A stretch of 64,000 bases of DNA, taken from NCBI RefSeq assembly GCF_042662685.1, contig NZ_JBHSYO010000003.1:1-64000 (forward strand), given 5' to 3'. Origin of the DNA: Pseudobowmanella zhangzhouensis. Its GTDB lineage: Bacteria; Pseudomonadota; Gammaproteobacteria; Enterobacterales; Alteromonadaceae. Of this stretch, positions 1 to 7,690 are shown piece after piece; within the stretch, counting starts at the first letter, position 1, and each line of letters opens with the position of its first letter. Made by a program: the position numbers and the translations under genes. Below the pieces are notes generated by a model, which had not been told where the DNA came from, did not search any database, and saw only the letters and a list, made by a program, of their open reading frames with translations.

Positions 1-111
1 GTCATAAATCTGCCACGGCCTTAACCGGCCACAAGGAAAGTTTTGGGCGTCGCTTACCAGGAGAATCTTGACGCCTCTTGGCTTCGGGTGAGTAAGCCCA
101 CCCCATTAAAA
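1..111 (+). other. Window-edge stretch ahead of a terminator, no gene assigned
   Basis: All three plus frames meet a stop early (last codons at 22-24, 89-91 and 69-71), so at most a short C-terminal tail of an upstream gene could be here. The stretch can fold: arms 46-51 and 70-75 are a perfect 6-bp inverted repeat, and 80-84 pairs with 94-98. These sit just before the terminator at 112-135. It is either the 3-prime untranslated end of an upstream transcript or the tail of a structured RNA whose body lies outside the window. I cannot choose between them. Confidence 0.3.
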
Positions 112-135
112 AAGCACCTGCGGGTGCTTTTTTTC
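112..135 (+). terminator. Rho-independent terminator
   Basis: A GC-rich stem (GCACC at 114-118 with GGTGC at 123-127, flanked by A and T runs) is followed by a run of T residues. It ends whatever is transcribed rightwards into the window and insulates the exported-protein gene at 327. Confidence 0.8.
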
Positions 136-326
136 GTCCAATTTTATTGACGTTTGATCTTCGCCAACTTTTAAACATAATCAAAACATTCATTATACTT
201 ACGCCTTTCCTTCTTGGGCGCTAGCCAAAGAAGCAAACCTCCGATTGTTTTACACATCTTGTTGTTCACAGCCGTTCTGTTAGATGCGCTCTTCGGGAAA
301 TAACCACTGAAAAAGGAAGCGTTATC

Positions 327-812
327 ATGAAATCAAAATTTTTATTTGTTATTGCAAGTAGCTGTGCGTTAGCCCAGCCGCTGGGTGCCAATGCCGGTGT
401 AGAAAATCAGGTACATGTAGGAGGACCGGATGTGTGCGAAGCACTCGGTGACAATCCGGGATGCGACAAAAGCTTTTCGTTAACTGCACTGACAATGTCC
501 AATGGAAAAACAATGGGTCAATTTCAGGATGGCTTTGGTGGTGATTCAGGTGGCCACCACACGCAGATAGATTGCCTGAGTGTCAATGGCAATAATGCCT
601 GGGTAAGCGGCATCGTGAAGCACGGTATGTATGGTGATCAGGATGCCACGGGCTGGCGGATTGCCACGCGAGTCGCCGACAACGGCCACAACCAGGAAGC
701 ACCTTTCGACCAGATTAGCTTTTCCTGGGTGGTCGGCGAAGACTTCGATTGCCACTCACAACCGGATTGGCAACTGATGGACATGCCGCGTGGTCAGGTG
801 TCTGTGCGTTAA
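327..812 (+). CDS. Small exported protein of unknown function
   Basis: 161 residues. The first 23 look like a Sec signal peptide (basic MKSK start, hydrophobic core, probable cleavage after ANA near residue 23), so the mature protein of about 138 residues should be periplasmic or secreted. The mature part is rich in Gly, Asp and aromatic residues with evenly spaced beta-like segments. The core pattern DCLSVNGNNAWVSG followed by a DNG turn resembles a widespread family of small uncharacterised beta-sandwich exported proteins, but I cannot name a domain. It has four cysteines in the mature region, possibly disulfide-bonded. An AAGGA ribosome site precedes the ATG at a normal distance. The gene stands alone between two terminators, so it is probably monocistronic. 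Confidence 0.75.
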   Translation: MKSKFLFVIASSCALAQPLGANAGVENQVHVGGPDVCEALGDNPGCDKSFSLTALTMSNGKTMGQFQDGFGGDSGGHHTQIDCLSVNGNNAWVSGIVKHGMYGDQDATGWRIATRVADNGHNQEAPFDQISFSWVVGEDFDCHSQPDWQLMDMPRGQVSVR

Positions 813-831
813 GCATCAACTCCACTTTACT

Positions 832-857
832 AAGCACCTTCGGGTGCTTTTTTTTCG
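832..857 (+). terminator. Rho-independent terminator after the exported protein gene
   Basis: Stem AAGCACC (832-838) with GGTGCTT, a four-base loop, then eight T residues. Its stem is nearly identical to the one at 112-135. Confidence 0.85.
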
Positions 858-907
858 TCTGAACACAGACCATCTGGGGCTTTGGGGATAATTCCCGGCA
901 AAAACCT

Positions 908-935
908 TTGTGTGCCTGCGCTGCGCTGGTAGAAT
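908..935 (+). promoter_or_regulatory. Putative sigma-70 promoter of proS
   Basis: A -10 hexamer TAGAAT at 930-935 (5 of 6 consensus) lies 16 bp after TTGTGT at 908-913 (3 of 6). The predicted start of transcription near 942 leaves a leader of about 33 nt before the proS ATG. The -35 match is weak. Confidence 0.45.
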
Positions 936-974
936 GTGCGTCGTTTTTTAACCTTAACCGCGAACACGATAAAC

Positions 975-2684
975 ATGCGAAGTAGCCAATACCTGTTATC
1001 TACCCTGAAAGAAACCCCAGCCGATGCAGAAGTAATCAGCCATCAACTGATGATGCGCGCCGGGATGATCCGCAAACTGGCATCAGGTTTGTATACCTGG
1101 CTACCGAGCGGATTAAGGGTGTTAAACAAGGTTGCGCAAATCGTTCGCGAAGAAATGGACAAGGCTGGTGCTATCGAAGTATTGATGCCTGTTGTTCAAC
1201 CAGGTGATTTGTGGGAAGAGTCCGGGCGCTGGGACGAATACGGCCCTGAATTATTGCGCATTAAAGATCGCCACCAACGTGATTTTGTACTTGGCCCAAC
1301 CCACGAAGAAGTGATCACCGATCTGGTTAAACGCGAGATCAGCAGCTACAAGCAACTGCCGATTAACCTGTATCAGGTACAAACCAAATTCCGTGATGAA
1401 GTGCGCCCACGCTTCGGTGTGATGCGCGGTCGCGAATTCACCATGAAAGACGCCTATTCCTTCCATATGGATCAGGCCTGTCTAGAAAATACCTATCAGA
1501 AAATGTACGACGCCTACAGCGCGATATTCAGCCGCATGGGTCTGGATTTCCGTGCGGTTATCGCCGATACCGGTTCTATTGGTGGTAGTGCTTCCCATGA
1601 GTTCCATGTGTTAGCTGACTCAGGTGAAGATGATATCGCGTTTTCCAATGGTTCAGACTACGCAGCGAACGTTGAAATGGCCGAGGCCATCGCCCCCGCG
1701 CCTAGTGAAGCGGCAGGCGGAAAAGCGCAGAAAGTGGCAACGCCCAACACGACCAGTATTGATGCGGTTAGCACCCTATTGAATGTGGACGCAAGCCATG
1801 TCGTCAAAACCTTGCTGGTTCAGGGTGAAGCGGATGAAAATGGTGCTCCGACGCTGGTTGCCCTGTGTCTACGTGGTGATCATCAATTAAACGACATCAA
1901 AGCAGAAAAACTCTCTGGCGTATTCGCCCCTTTGACCATGGCTACAGATGAGCAAATCGCCACACTCAGCAATACCGTAGCAGGCTATGCAGGTCCGGTT
2001 GGTTTGAACATAAACATCATCGTTGACCGTGCTGCCGCGGCACTGAGTGACTTTATCTGTGGCGCCAACGAAGCAGGGTTCCACCTGACGGATGCCAACT
2101 GGGCTGATGTCGCCAAGTTTGAGATTGCCGATATTCGCAATGTCGTTGCCGGTGATCCTTCTCCGTGTGGCAAAGGCACACTGGAGATCAAACGTGGTAT
2201 TGAAGTCGGTCACATCTTCCAGTTAGGTAAAAAATATTCTGAAGCCATGAAGTGCGGCGTGCTGAGCGAAAGCGGTAAGCATGAAATCCTGACCATGGGC
2301 TGTTACGGCATTGGTGTGTCGCGTATTGTTGCGGCGGCCATCGAACAGAACCATGATCAGCACGGCATTATCTGGCCGGATGCTATCGCGCCGTTTAAAG
2401 TGGCACTCATTCCGATGAACATGCACAAATCTCATCGCGTAATGGAAGCGGCAGAGAAAATCTACGCTGACCTGACCGCACGTGGTATTGAAGTGTTGTT
2501 TGATGACAGAAAAGAGCGCCCGGGCGTGATGTTTGCCGATATGGAACTGATTGGCGTACCGCATACCATTGTGATTGGTGAACGCAATTTGGATAACCAG
2601 CAGGTGGAATACAAACACCGTCGTAGCGGTGACAAGCAAATGCTGGATGTGGACGCAGTCGCCGATTTTATTGCAGGCCTGTAA
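975..2684 (+). CDS. proS: Prolyl-tRNA synthetase
   Basis: Charges tRNA-Pro with proline in the cytoplasm. The protein is 569 residues, matching the bacterial-type ProRS length (E. coli 572). The open frame begins earlier, at 936, but the family N-terminus MRSSQYLLSTLKETPADAE fixes the start at the ATG at 975. Visible parts are the class II catalytic core with motif 2 (FRDEVRPRFGVMR, about residues 138-150) and motif 3 (GCYGIGVSR, about 440-450). The inserted cis-editing (YbaK-like, mischarged Ala-tRNA) domain lies at roughly 225-405, and the C-terminal anticodon-binding domain from about 470. Its stop codon overlaps the cmoA start by one base, so translation is probably coupled with the tRNA-modification genes downstream. 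Confidence 0.98.
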   Translation: MRSSQYLLSTLKETPADAEVISHQLMMRAGMIRKLASGLYTWLPSGLRVLNKVAQIVREEMDKAGAIEVLMPVVQPGDLWEESGRWDEYGPELLRIKDRHQRDFVLGPTHEEVITDLVKREISSYKQLPINLYQVQTKFRDEVRPRFGVMRGREFTMKDAYSFHMDQACLENTYQKMYDAYSAIFSRMGLDFRAVIADTGSIGGSASHEFHVLADSGEDDIAFSNGSDYAANVEMAEAIAPAPSEAAGGKAQKVATPNTTSIDAVSTLLNVDASHVVKTLLVQGEADENGAPTLVALCLRGDHQLNDIKAEKLSGVFAPLTMATDEQIATLSNTVAGYAGPVGLNINIIVDRAAAALSDFICGANEAGFHLTDANWADVAKFEIADIRNVVAGDPSPCGKGTLEIKRGIEVGHIFQLGKKYSEAMKCGVLSESGKHEILTMGCYGIGVSRIVAAAIEQNHDQHGIIWPDAIAPFKVALIPMNMHKSHRVMEAAEKIYADLTARGIEVLFDDRKERPGVMFADMELIGVPHTIVIGERNLDNQQVEYKHRRSGDKQMLDVDAVADFIAGL

Positions 2685-3433
2685 TGTTCCCATCCGGTAA
2701 AGACGCTATCTACAGTCAGGCCCGGGAAGTGGGTGACTTTCGCTTTGACGCGTCAGTTGCTGAAGTCTTCCCGGACATGATTCAGCGTTCGGTGCCCGGC
2801 TACAGCACCATCGTCGATGCCATTGGGCAACTGGCCGGGCGCTATGCTCAGCCAGGTTCAACATTGTACGATCTGGGCTGTTCATTAGGCGCCTGTACAC
2901 TGGCGATGCGCCGCTACATCGAAGCCAATACTTGTAGTATCGTCGCCGTGGATAATTCCCCGGCCATGATTGAGCGTTGCCAATTGCACCTTAATGCGTT
3001 TAAAGGTGACACCCCGGTCAATCTGCAACTGGCAGACATTCAGGATGTTGCCATCGACAACGCCTCTGTGGTGGTAATGAACTTTACCCTGCAATTTATT
3101 CCACAAACTGAACGAGACGCGATCATCCAGCGCATTTATGCCGGTTTACGCCCCGGCGGTATATTGATTTTGTCTGAAAAGATTCGTCATGACAGTGACG
3201 CAGGGAATGAACTCCTGATTGATCTGCACCACGAATTCAAGCGGCGCAATGGTTATAGCGAACTGGAAATCAGCCAAAAGCGCACTGCGCTGGAAAACGT
3301 AATGAAAACCGATAGCCTTGCCATCCATGAAGCACGCTTACGTGATGCGGGATTCAGCGACGTGGTGAAATGGTTTCAGTGTTTTAATTTTTGTTCTCTG
3401 GTGGCCATCAAGGCGCCATCCCCTGCCCTATGA
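2684..3433 (+). CDS. cmoA: Carboxy-S-adenosyl-L-methionine synthase
   Basis: Converts SAM and prephenate into carboxy-SAM, the donor used by CmoB to make cmo5U at tRNA position 34. The protein is 249 residues. The Rossmann methyltransferase motif YDLGCSLGA lies at 62-70, and the family signatures AEVFPDMIQRSVPGY (26-40), NFTLQF and WFQCFNF are all present. The ATG is in TAATG, overlapping the proS stop, and the 3-prime end overlaps cmoB through ATGA, so proS-cmoA-cmoB read as one coupled unit. Function is assigned from strong resemblance to E. coli CmoA. Confidence 0.97.
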   Translation: MFPSGKDAIYSQAREVGDFRFDASVAEVFPDMIQRSVPGYSTIVDAIGQLAGRYAQPGSTLYDLGCSLGACTLAMRRYIEANTCSIVAVDNSPAMIERCQLHLNAFKGDTPVNLQLADIQDVAIDNASVVVMNFTLQFIPQTERDAIIQRIYAGLRPGGILILSEKIRHDSDAGNELLIDLHHEFKRRNGYSELEISQKRTALENVMKTDSLAIHEARLRDAGFSDVVKWFQCFNFCSLVAIKAPSPAL

Positions 3434-4416
3434 ACTCAAATATTTCTTTAGCAGAGCAGTGGTTTCGCAGCTTCTATCAAACGATTGCGAACACTGATCT
3501 CTCCCCTTGGTTGCAAGTCCTGCCGGCACAGTTGGCTGATTGGCAAAAAAATCAGCACGGTGATTTTGCCAAATGGCAACGCCTGCTGGCGAAATTTCCC
3601 TCCACAGAGCCCAGTGTGGTTGAACTAGCCGAGGCTGTTCGCTTCGGTAACGCTACCGATATCAGCGACTATCAACAAAAGCAGATTGAAGGTTTGTTGC
3701 GCCAGTTTATGCCGTGGCGTAAAGGGCCGTTTTTTGTGCACGATATTCATGTGGATACGGAATGGCGCTCAGATTGGAAATGGGATCGGGTGAGTCCGCA
3801 TATCGACTCACTAGCTGGTAAAAAAGTGCTGGATGTGGGCTGTGGCAGTGGCTATCACATGTGGCGCATGCTGGCACAACAACCTGAATTAGTGGTGGGT
3901 GTCGACCCCACTGCACTGTTTTTGATTCAGTTTCAGGCGATTAAAAAGTTTAACCCAGACCCTCGCATTCATTTTCTGCCGGTTGGCGGCGAAGATATTC
4001 CCACGTTAAAAGCATTTGATACCACCTTCTGCATGGGCGTGTTATACCACCGTCGCTCGCCAGTGGACTTCTTGCACCAATTGCGCAGTCACCTCAAACC
4101 TGGCGGCCAATTGGTTCTGGAAACCTTGGTAGTTGAAGGCGATGCCACTACGGTGCTAATGCCCGGCGAGCGCTATGCACAAATGCGCAATGTGTGGTTT
4201 ATCCCCAGTACTGCGGCGCTTACCGTCTGGTTGGAACGCTGTGGTTTCAAAAATATTCGGGTGGCAGATATCGATCAAACCTCCACCGACGAGCAGCGCA
4301 GCACGGATTGGATGACAGGTCAGTCACTGGCCGATTTCCTTGACCCGACTAACCCTAACCTGACGGTTGAAGGGTACCCGGCCCCGTTACGTGCCACTTT
4401 AATTGCGGAGGCCTGA
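3430..4416 (+). CDS. cmoB: tRNA U34 carboxymethyltransferase
   Basis: Transfers the carboxymethyl group from carboxy-SAM to 5-hydroxyuridine at the wobble position of several tRNAs. The frame is open from 3391, but family alignment and the ATGA overlap with cmoA place the start at 3430, giving 328 residues (E. coli 323). Signatures include MPWRKGPF, DTEWRSDWKWDR, the SAM-binding loop DVGCGSGYHMWR, MGVLYHRRSP and the C-terminal FLDP...VEGYPAP block. CmoA and CmoB adjacent is the usual arrangement in gammaproteobacteria. Confidence 0.97.
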   Translation: MNSNISLAEQWFRSFYQTIANTDLSPWLQVLPAQLADWQKNQHGDFAKWQRLLAKFPSTEPSVVELAEAVRFGNATDISDYQQKQIEGLLRQFMPWRKGPFFVHDIHVDTEWRSDWKWDRVSPHIDSLAGKKVLDVGCGSGYHMWRMLAQQPELVVGVDPTALFLIQFQAIKKFNPDPRIHFLPVGGEDIPTLKAFDTTFCMGVLYHRRSPVDFLHQLRSHLKPGGQLVLETLVVEGDATTVLMPGERYAQMRNVWFIPSTAALTVWLERCGFKNIRVADIDQTSTDEQRSTDWMTGQSLADFLDPTNPNLTVEGYPAPLRATLIAEA

Positions 4417-4418
4417 TT

Positions 4419-4667
4419 GTGTTAACCGCAGCATTTGTTGTGTTCGTTCTGAGCATGCTCATTGTACTTTTCGCGGCGGGCATGGCAGCGCGACAAACGG
4501 GTGGCCACATTCGCTTTATCGATTTTGTGCAATTGGGCGAGACACTGGCGAAATTGGAACAGCACGTCAGCCCCGCACAATTACGCCGTATTAATCTGAT
4601 CATCTCAGTGGGGGTGCTTGGGATCACCAGCAGTTGGCTACTGGTGATTTTGGATATCGCGCTATAA
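4419..4667 (+). CDS. Small two-helix membrane protein, unknown function
   Basis: 82 residues with a GTG start two bases after the cmoB stop. A GGAGG ribosome site at 4407-4411 is correctly spaced, which supports this start and translation from the cmoB mRNA. Two hydrophobic segments (about residues 3-22 and 60-80) flank a 35-residue hydrophilic loop containing GGHIRFIDFVQLGETLAKLE. That predicts an inner-membrane hairpin with both ends on the same side. It is followed at once by a strong terminator, so it closes the proS operon. I do not recognise the family. A link to tRNA modification is suggested only by position. Confidence 0.75.
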   Translation: MLTAAFVVFVLSMLIVLFAAGMAARQTGGHIRFIDFVQLGETLAKLEQHVSPAQLRRINLIISVGVLGITSSWLLVILDIAL

Positions 4668-4682
4668 AAGACGATAAAAATT

Positions 4683-4710
4683 AAAAAGGCGACCATTGGT
4701 CGCCTTTTTT
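4683..4710. terminator. Bidirectional terminator
   Basis: A 12-bp stem AAAAAGGCGACC / GGTCGCCTTTTT with a three-base loop, flanked by A and T runs. It serves the proS-cmoAB operon rightwards and the repeat lipoprotein gene leftwards. Confidence 0.93.
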
Positions 4711-4717
4711 GTTGTGC

Positions 4718-6913
4718 TTAAGGAGTCGCCGGGGATATTAAAGTACGTAGGACAAACCCTGTGTTAGCATTGCCTCCCACTGCGAATATTTGATTATCAT
4801 TGACTAAAATGCTCGGTGTGCCCCACTCGAATGTAGGAGAAGCAGGACTAACTGCAGAGTTCACTTCCGTCCATTGCCACTGACCACTGTAATCTACTTT
4901 GATAACGGCATATTTATTAATGCTGCCATTACTAAATGTGATGGGGTAATAGCTATTTCCCACACCATCAACGAGTAAATCTCTGGCAAACAGCGCGGCA
5001 TCTACGGCTACCGTGACGTCATTTTGCCACACCAGATCACCATCGGATTTCGCACGAATGCTTAGCAAACTGGCACTATCGGCAACGCCATCACTGTTGC
5101 TCAGAGCCTGCATATATACCGTATCATTCGCATCAACACCGACAGAACCAATATAACCGCCTAATACCTTATTCCAGGCAATGCTGGCATCCGGGTTAAA
5201 CATCACCAGTTCGCTATTGGCATCGAATTTAAACCCAATAATTTTGCCATCTGATAATACGGCAGAATCATTAGGAAACTTCGAAAACAACCGCTGAACC
5301 TGATAATCGCTTGTCGAGCTGTCGGCGGTGACACTGACTAATCCAGTATTTTCGCCCGTGCTGCACACCAGAGGATCATCGGTACACGCCCAGATATTCA
5401 CCGACATAACCCATTCGCCATCCACCAGGCGAGCATCCTGAACAACATATTTATGTACGTTATCAGCCAGGGCGGATTGTGGGCTTAATGGCGTGGATAA
5501 CTCGCCGTCTACACTGACAAAGTGCAGCTGATTGTCGTTGGCGAGCAACGCAAAGCCCTGGCCGGAGACGTATTTGACGGATGCGTATTTATTGGAGCGG
5601 CTTAAACTAAATGGTAACTGAGGCTCCGCACTTGCCAGCGTTTGCAGGTCGGTATCAAATCGACTGATACGGGCATACAAATTACCACTGCGTGGCACCA
5701 CTTCAACTAATTGCAACTGACCATTTTCGAAGCCCAATTCCATATCCAGTGATTTTTCATCTGTCTCGACTGGCAAATAGACGGCATCAATATAGTTTCC
5801 ATTCAAATCCAGCTTCACGATAAATCGCGCCAAACCGGTTACAAAAGCATCGCCACTGACAAACTCTTCATCAGTAAAGCCGGCAATAAACAGATTAGAA
5901 TCGGTACTGATAATTTTACGCCCATTGGCAAACGTATTCGCACTTAGCTGCAACGAACCGCTGGCACTTTGTGTCTGGGGGACGGTAACATCCAACACAA
6001 AATTGGCAACGGTTGACGCGTTTTGCGAATCGGTTACGGTGATGGACAAATCCTGCTCGCCCCACACGCCGATAGGAACAGTAAGTGTAGCTTCAGCACT
6101 TGCGCTATTGCTGTAACTCAATACAACCCCGTCGGCACTGCTGGAGCCTTGATAAGACAGCGTATCGCCATCCACGTCCTGCGCTTGAGTAGTCAAATTG
6201 TAGGTAGCATCCGCAACTGCGGATTGATCCGGGACAGTTAACTCTGGTGCATCATTGACCGGCGTGATGGAAATCGATACGGCAGCTTGGGGACTGGTCA
6301 ACTCACCGTCGGACACCGTGAATAAGAACGACTCCTGACCGCTTGAAAAATAATCGTCATTTACATTGGCATTCGGCGTATAGGTATACGACGCCCCAGA
6401 TAGAACCACAGTACCCGCTGCAGGTTGGCGAGTGATGGTGTAGGTCAGTGCGGAACCCTCAACATCTGTGCCGGTTAATTGACCGGAAATGGCTTCATCT
6501 TCGTTGGTGGTAATCGACGTGCCATTGGCAATTGGCGCATCATTAACCGGATTTACTGTAATGCTGACCGTTGCCGTGGTTGAAAACACGCCATTTTCTA
6601 CTGAAATAAAACCAAAACTATCGCTGCCATTAAAATTAGTGTCGGGTAGATATTGTAATTGCGCGCCGCTCAACGCTATTTGTCCATGTGAGGGCGTAGA
6701 CACAATATTAAACGATAACGTACCACCATTGCTGGCAGTGCCCTGAAGGGTCATTGCAAGCAGGTTGTCCTCATCGACACTTACCGAGGCACCTGTTGCA
6801 ACCGGACGACTGGGCGGCGTTGAACCACCACCACTACTCCCACCTCCGCCACCACATGCGCTCAAGGTCAGTACAAACGCGACCGTAACAAAATTCCCTG
6901 GCAAACGATTCAT
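4718..6913 (-). CDS. Lipoprotein with tandem cadherin/Ig-like repeats
   Basis: 731 residues. The signal peptide ends in lipobox LSAC with lipid-acceptor Cys20. A Gly/Ser-rich spacer (21-34) follows, then about three repeats of 90-100 residues (roughly 36-121, 122-221, 222-315). The first two carry the tandem-95 / VCBS-like pattern with VDEDN or TNEDE openings and VNPVNDAP or ITPVNDAP linkers. The C-terminal 400 residues have repeated beta-strand blades (FANGRKIIST..., LDLNGNYIDA, LVWQNDVTV, VIKVDYSGQWQW) like SBBP or PQQ-type propellers. No catalytic motif is seen. It is probably an outer-membrane or surface-anchored adhesive or scaffold protein. It is monocistronic, converging on the proS operon. 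Confidence 0.85.
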   Translation of the reverse strand: MNRLPGNFVTVAFVLTLSACGGGGGSSGGGSTPPSRPVATGASVSVDEDNLLAMTLQGTASNGGTLSFNIVSTPSHGQIALSGAQLQYLPDTNFNGSDSFGFISVENGVFSTTATVSITVNPVNDAPIANGTSITTNEDEAISGQLTGTDVEGSALTYTITRQPAAGTVVLSGASYTYTPNANVNDDYFSSGQESFLFTVSDGELTSPQAAVSISITPVNDAPELTVPDQSAVADATYNLTTQAQDVDGDTLSYQGSSSADGVVLSYSNSASAEATLTVPIGVWGEQDLSITVTDSQNASTVANFVLDVTVPQTQSASGSLQLSANTFANGRKIISTDSNLFIAGFTDEEFVSGDAFVTGLARFIVKLDLNGNYIDAVYLPVETDEKSLDMELGFENGQLQLVEVVPRSGNLYARISRFDTDLQTLASAEPQLPFSLSRSNKYASVKYVSGQGFALLANDNQLHFVSVDGELSTPLSPQSALADNVHKYVVQDARLVDGEWVMSVNIWACTDDPLVCSTGENTGLVSVTADSSTSDYQVQRLFSKFPNDSAVLSDGKIIGFKFDANSELVMFNPDASIAWNKVLGGYIGSVGVDANDTVYMQALSNSDGVADSASLLSIRAKSDGDLVWQNDVTVAVDAALFARDLLVDGVGNSYYPITFSNGSINKYAVIKVDYSGQWQWTEVNSAVSPASPTFEWGTPSILVNDNQIFAVGGNANTGFVLRTLISPATP

Positions 6914-7029
6914 AAGATTCCTCGTAGATAATACTGTTTAGCCTTCATGCTCAGCACTATACCTAAATTGTCAGAAATGTCCCCTGATTCACACTTTTCA
7001 TCTACTAGTTTGTACTCAACAACTCGTTC

Positions 7030-7035
7030 TATAAT
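7030..7035 (+). promoter_or_regulatory. Putative -10 element for the ExoP-domain gene
   Basis: A perfect TATAAT 32 bp upstream of the ATG at 7067. No good -35 lies at the normal distance, so the call rests on the -10 alone. Confidence 0.4.
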
Positions 7036-7066
7036 GCTGGCCTAATTTTCGTGTAACCTGACTAAA

Positions 7067-7684
7067 ATGAAAAAAATAAATGCCCTGCTTATGCTGATAA
7101 CGATTGCGTTTACTGCTCACTCTGACACCAGTTCCCCTAATCGCAACTTTTTCTACTTTGTTGATGGTAAAACCACCCAAGCCTGGAATCTGACTTTAGG
7201 TGATAAACAAAAATGGAATGTGCGGATTAAGGAATCGGAAGGAAAATCATTGGGCGGTCAAATCAGTTTAAAGCGCAGTGATTTTAAAAGCGATGGGGAT
7301 GCTGTTCATCTCAATTGGGCAGCTCGCGATGGGATCGGTCAATTTGCCATCACAGGCAAACCAATCGACTTGAGCGGTGTTGCGGATAAAGTTGCGCTCA
7401 CATTTGACATCAATGTAGTCACCAGTCCTCGCGAAAAAGTAAAGTTATTGATGTTTTGCGATTACCCCTGTCGAGCGGAATTTGACTTAACACCCATTCT
7501 GCGAAAAGTCGATTCAAACACCTGGACCAGCATCCCTATTCCACTGTCTTGCATGCAGGCGCGTGGACTGGATGTATCGAAAATCACCAGCCCGTTTGGT
7601 TTATCAACCGAAGGTAAGTTGGAAGTCAAAGTTGCGAATATTCGTATGACCCGTCTGGCAGATGATGCTCAGTCGTGCGACTAA
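7067..7684 (+). CDS. Exported stand-alone ExoP C-terminal-type galactose-binding domain protein
   Basis: 205 residues with a signal peptide (about 1-19, cut near HSD). The mature protein resembles the domain found at the C-terminus of marine GH3 beta-glucanases of the ExoP type. Shared features are the pattern LMFCDYPCRAEFDLTPIL, then WTSIPIPLSCMQARGLDVSKI and SPFGLSTEGKLEVKVANIRM. That domain is a jelly-roll ancillary module beside the catalytic domains. Here no glycosidase is attached or adjacent, so the protein may bind glycans by itself or be a remnant. The domain assignment is from memory of the family pattern. It lies 6 bp before the MATE gene and is likely cotranscribed with it. Confidence 0.7.
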   Translation: MKKINALLMLITIAFTAHSDTSSPNRNFFYFVDGKTTQAWNLTLGDKQKWNVRIKESEGKSLGGQISLKRSDFKSDGDAVHLNWAARDGIGQFAITGKPIDLSGVADKVALTFDINVVTSPREKVKLLMFCDYPCRAEFDLTPILRKVDSNTWTSIPIPLSCMQARGLDVSKITSPFGLSTEGKLEVKVANIRMTRLADDAQSCD

Positions 7685-7690
7685 GCTAAT

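Noticed and set aside
2..193. 63-residue minus-strand ORF at the window start
   Set aside because: It reads straight through the terminator hairpin at 112-135 and has no recognisable pattern.
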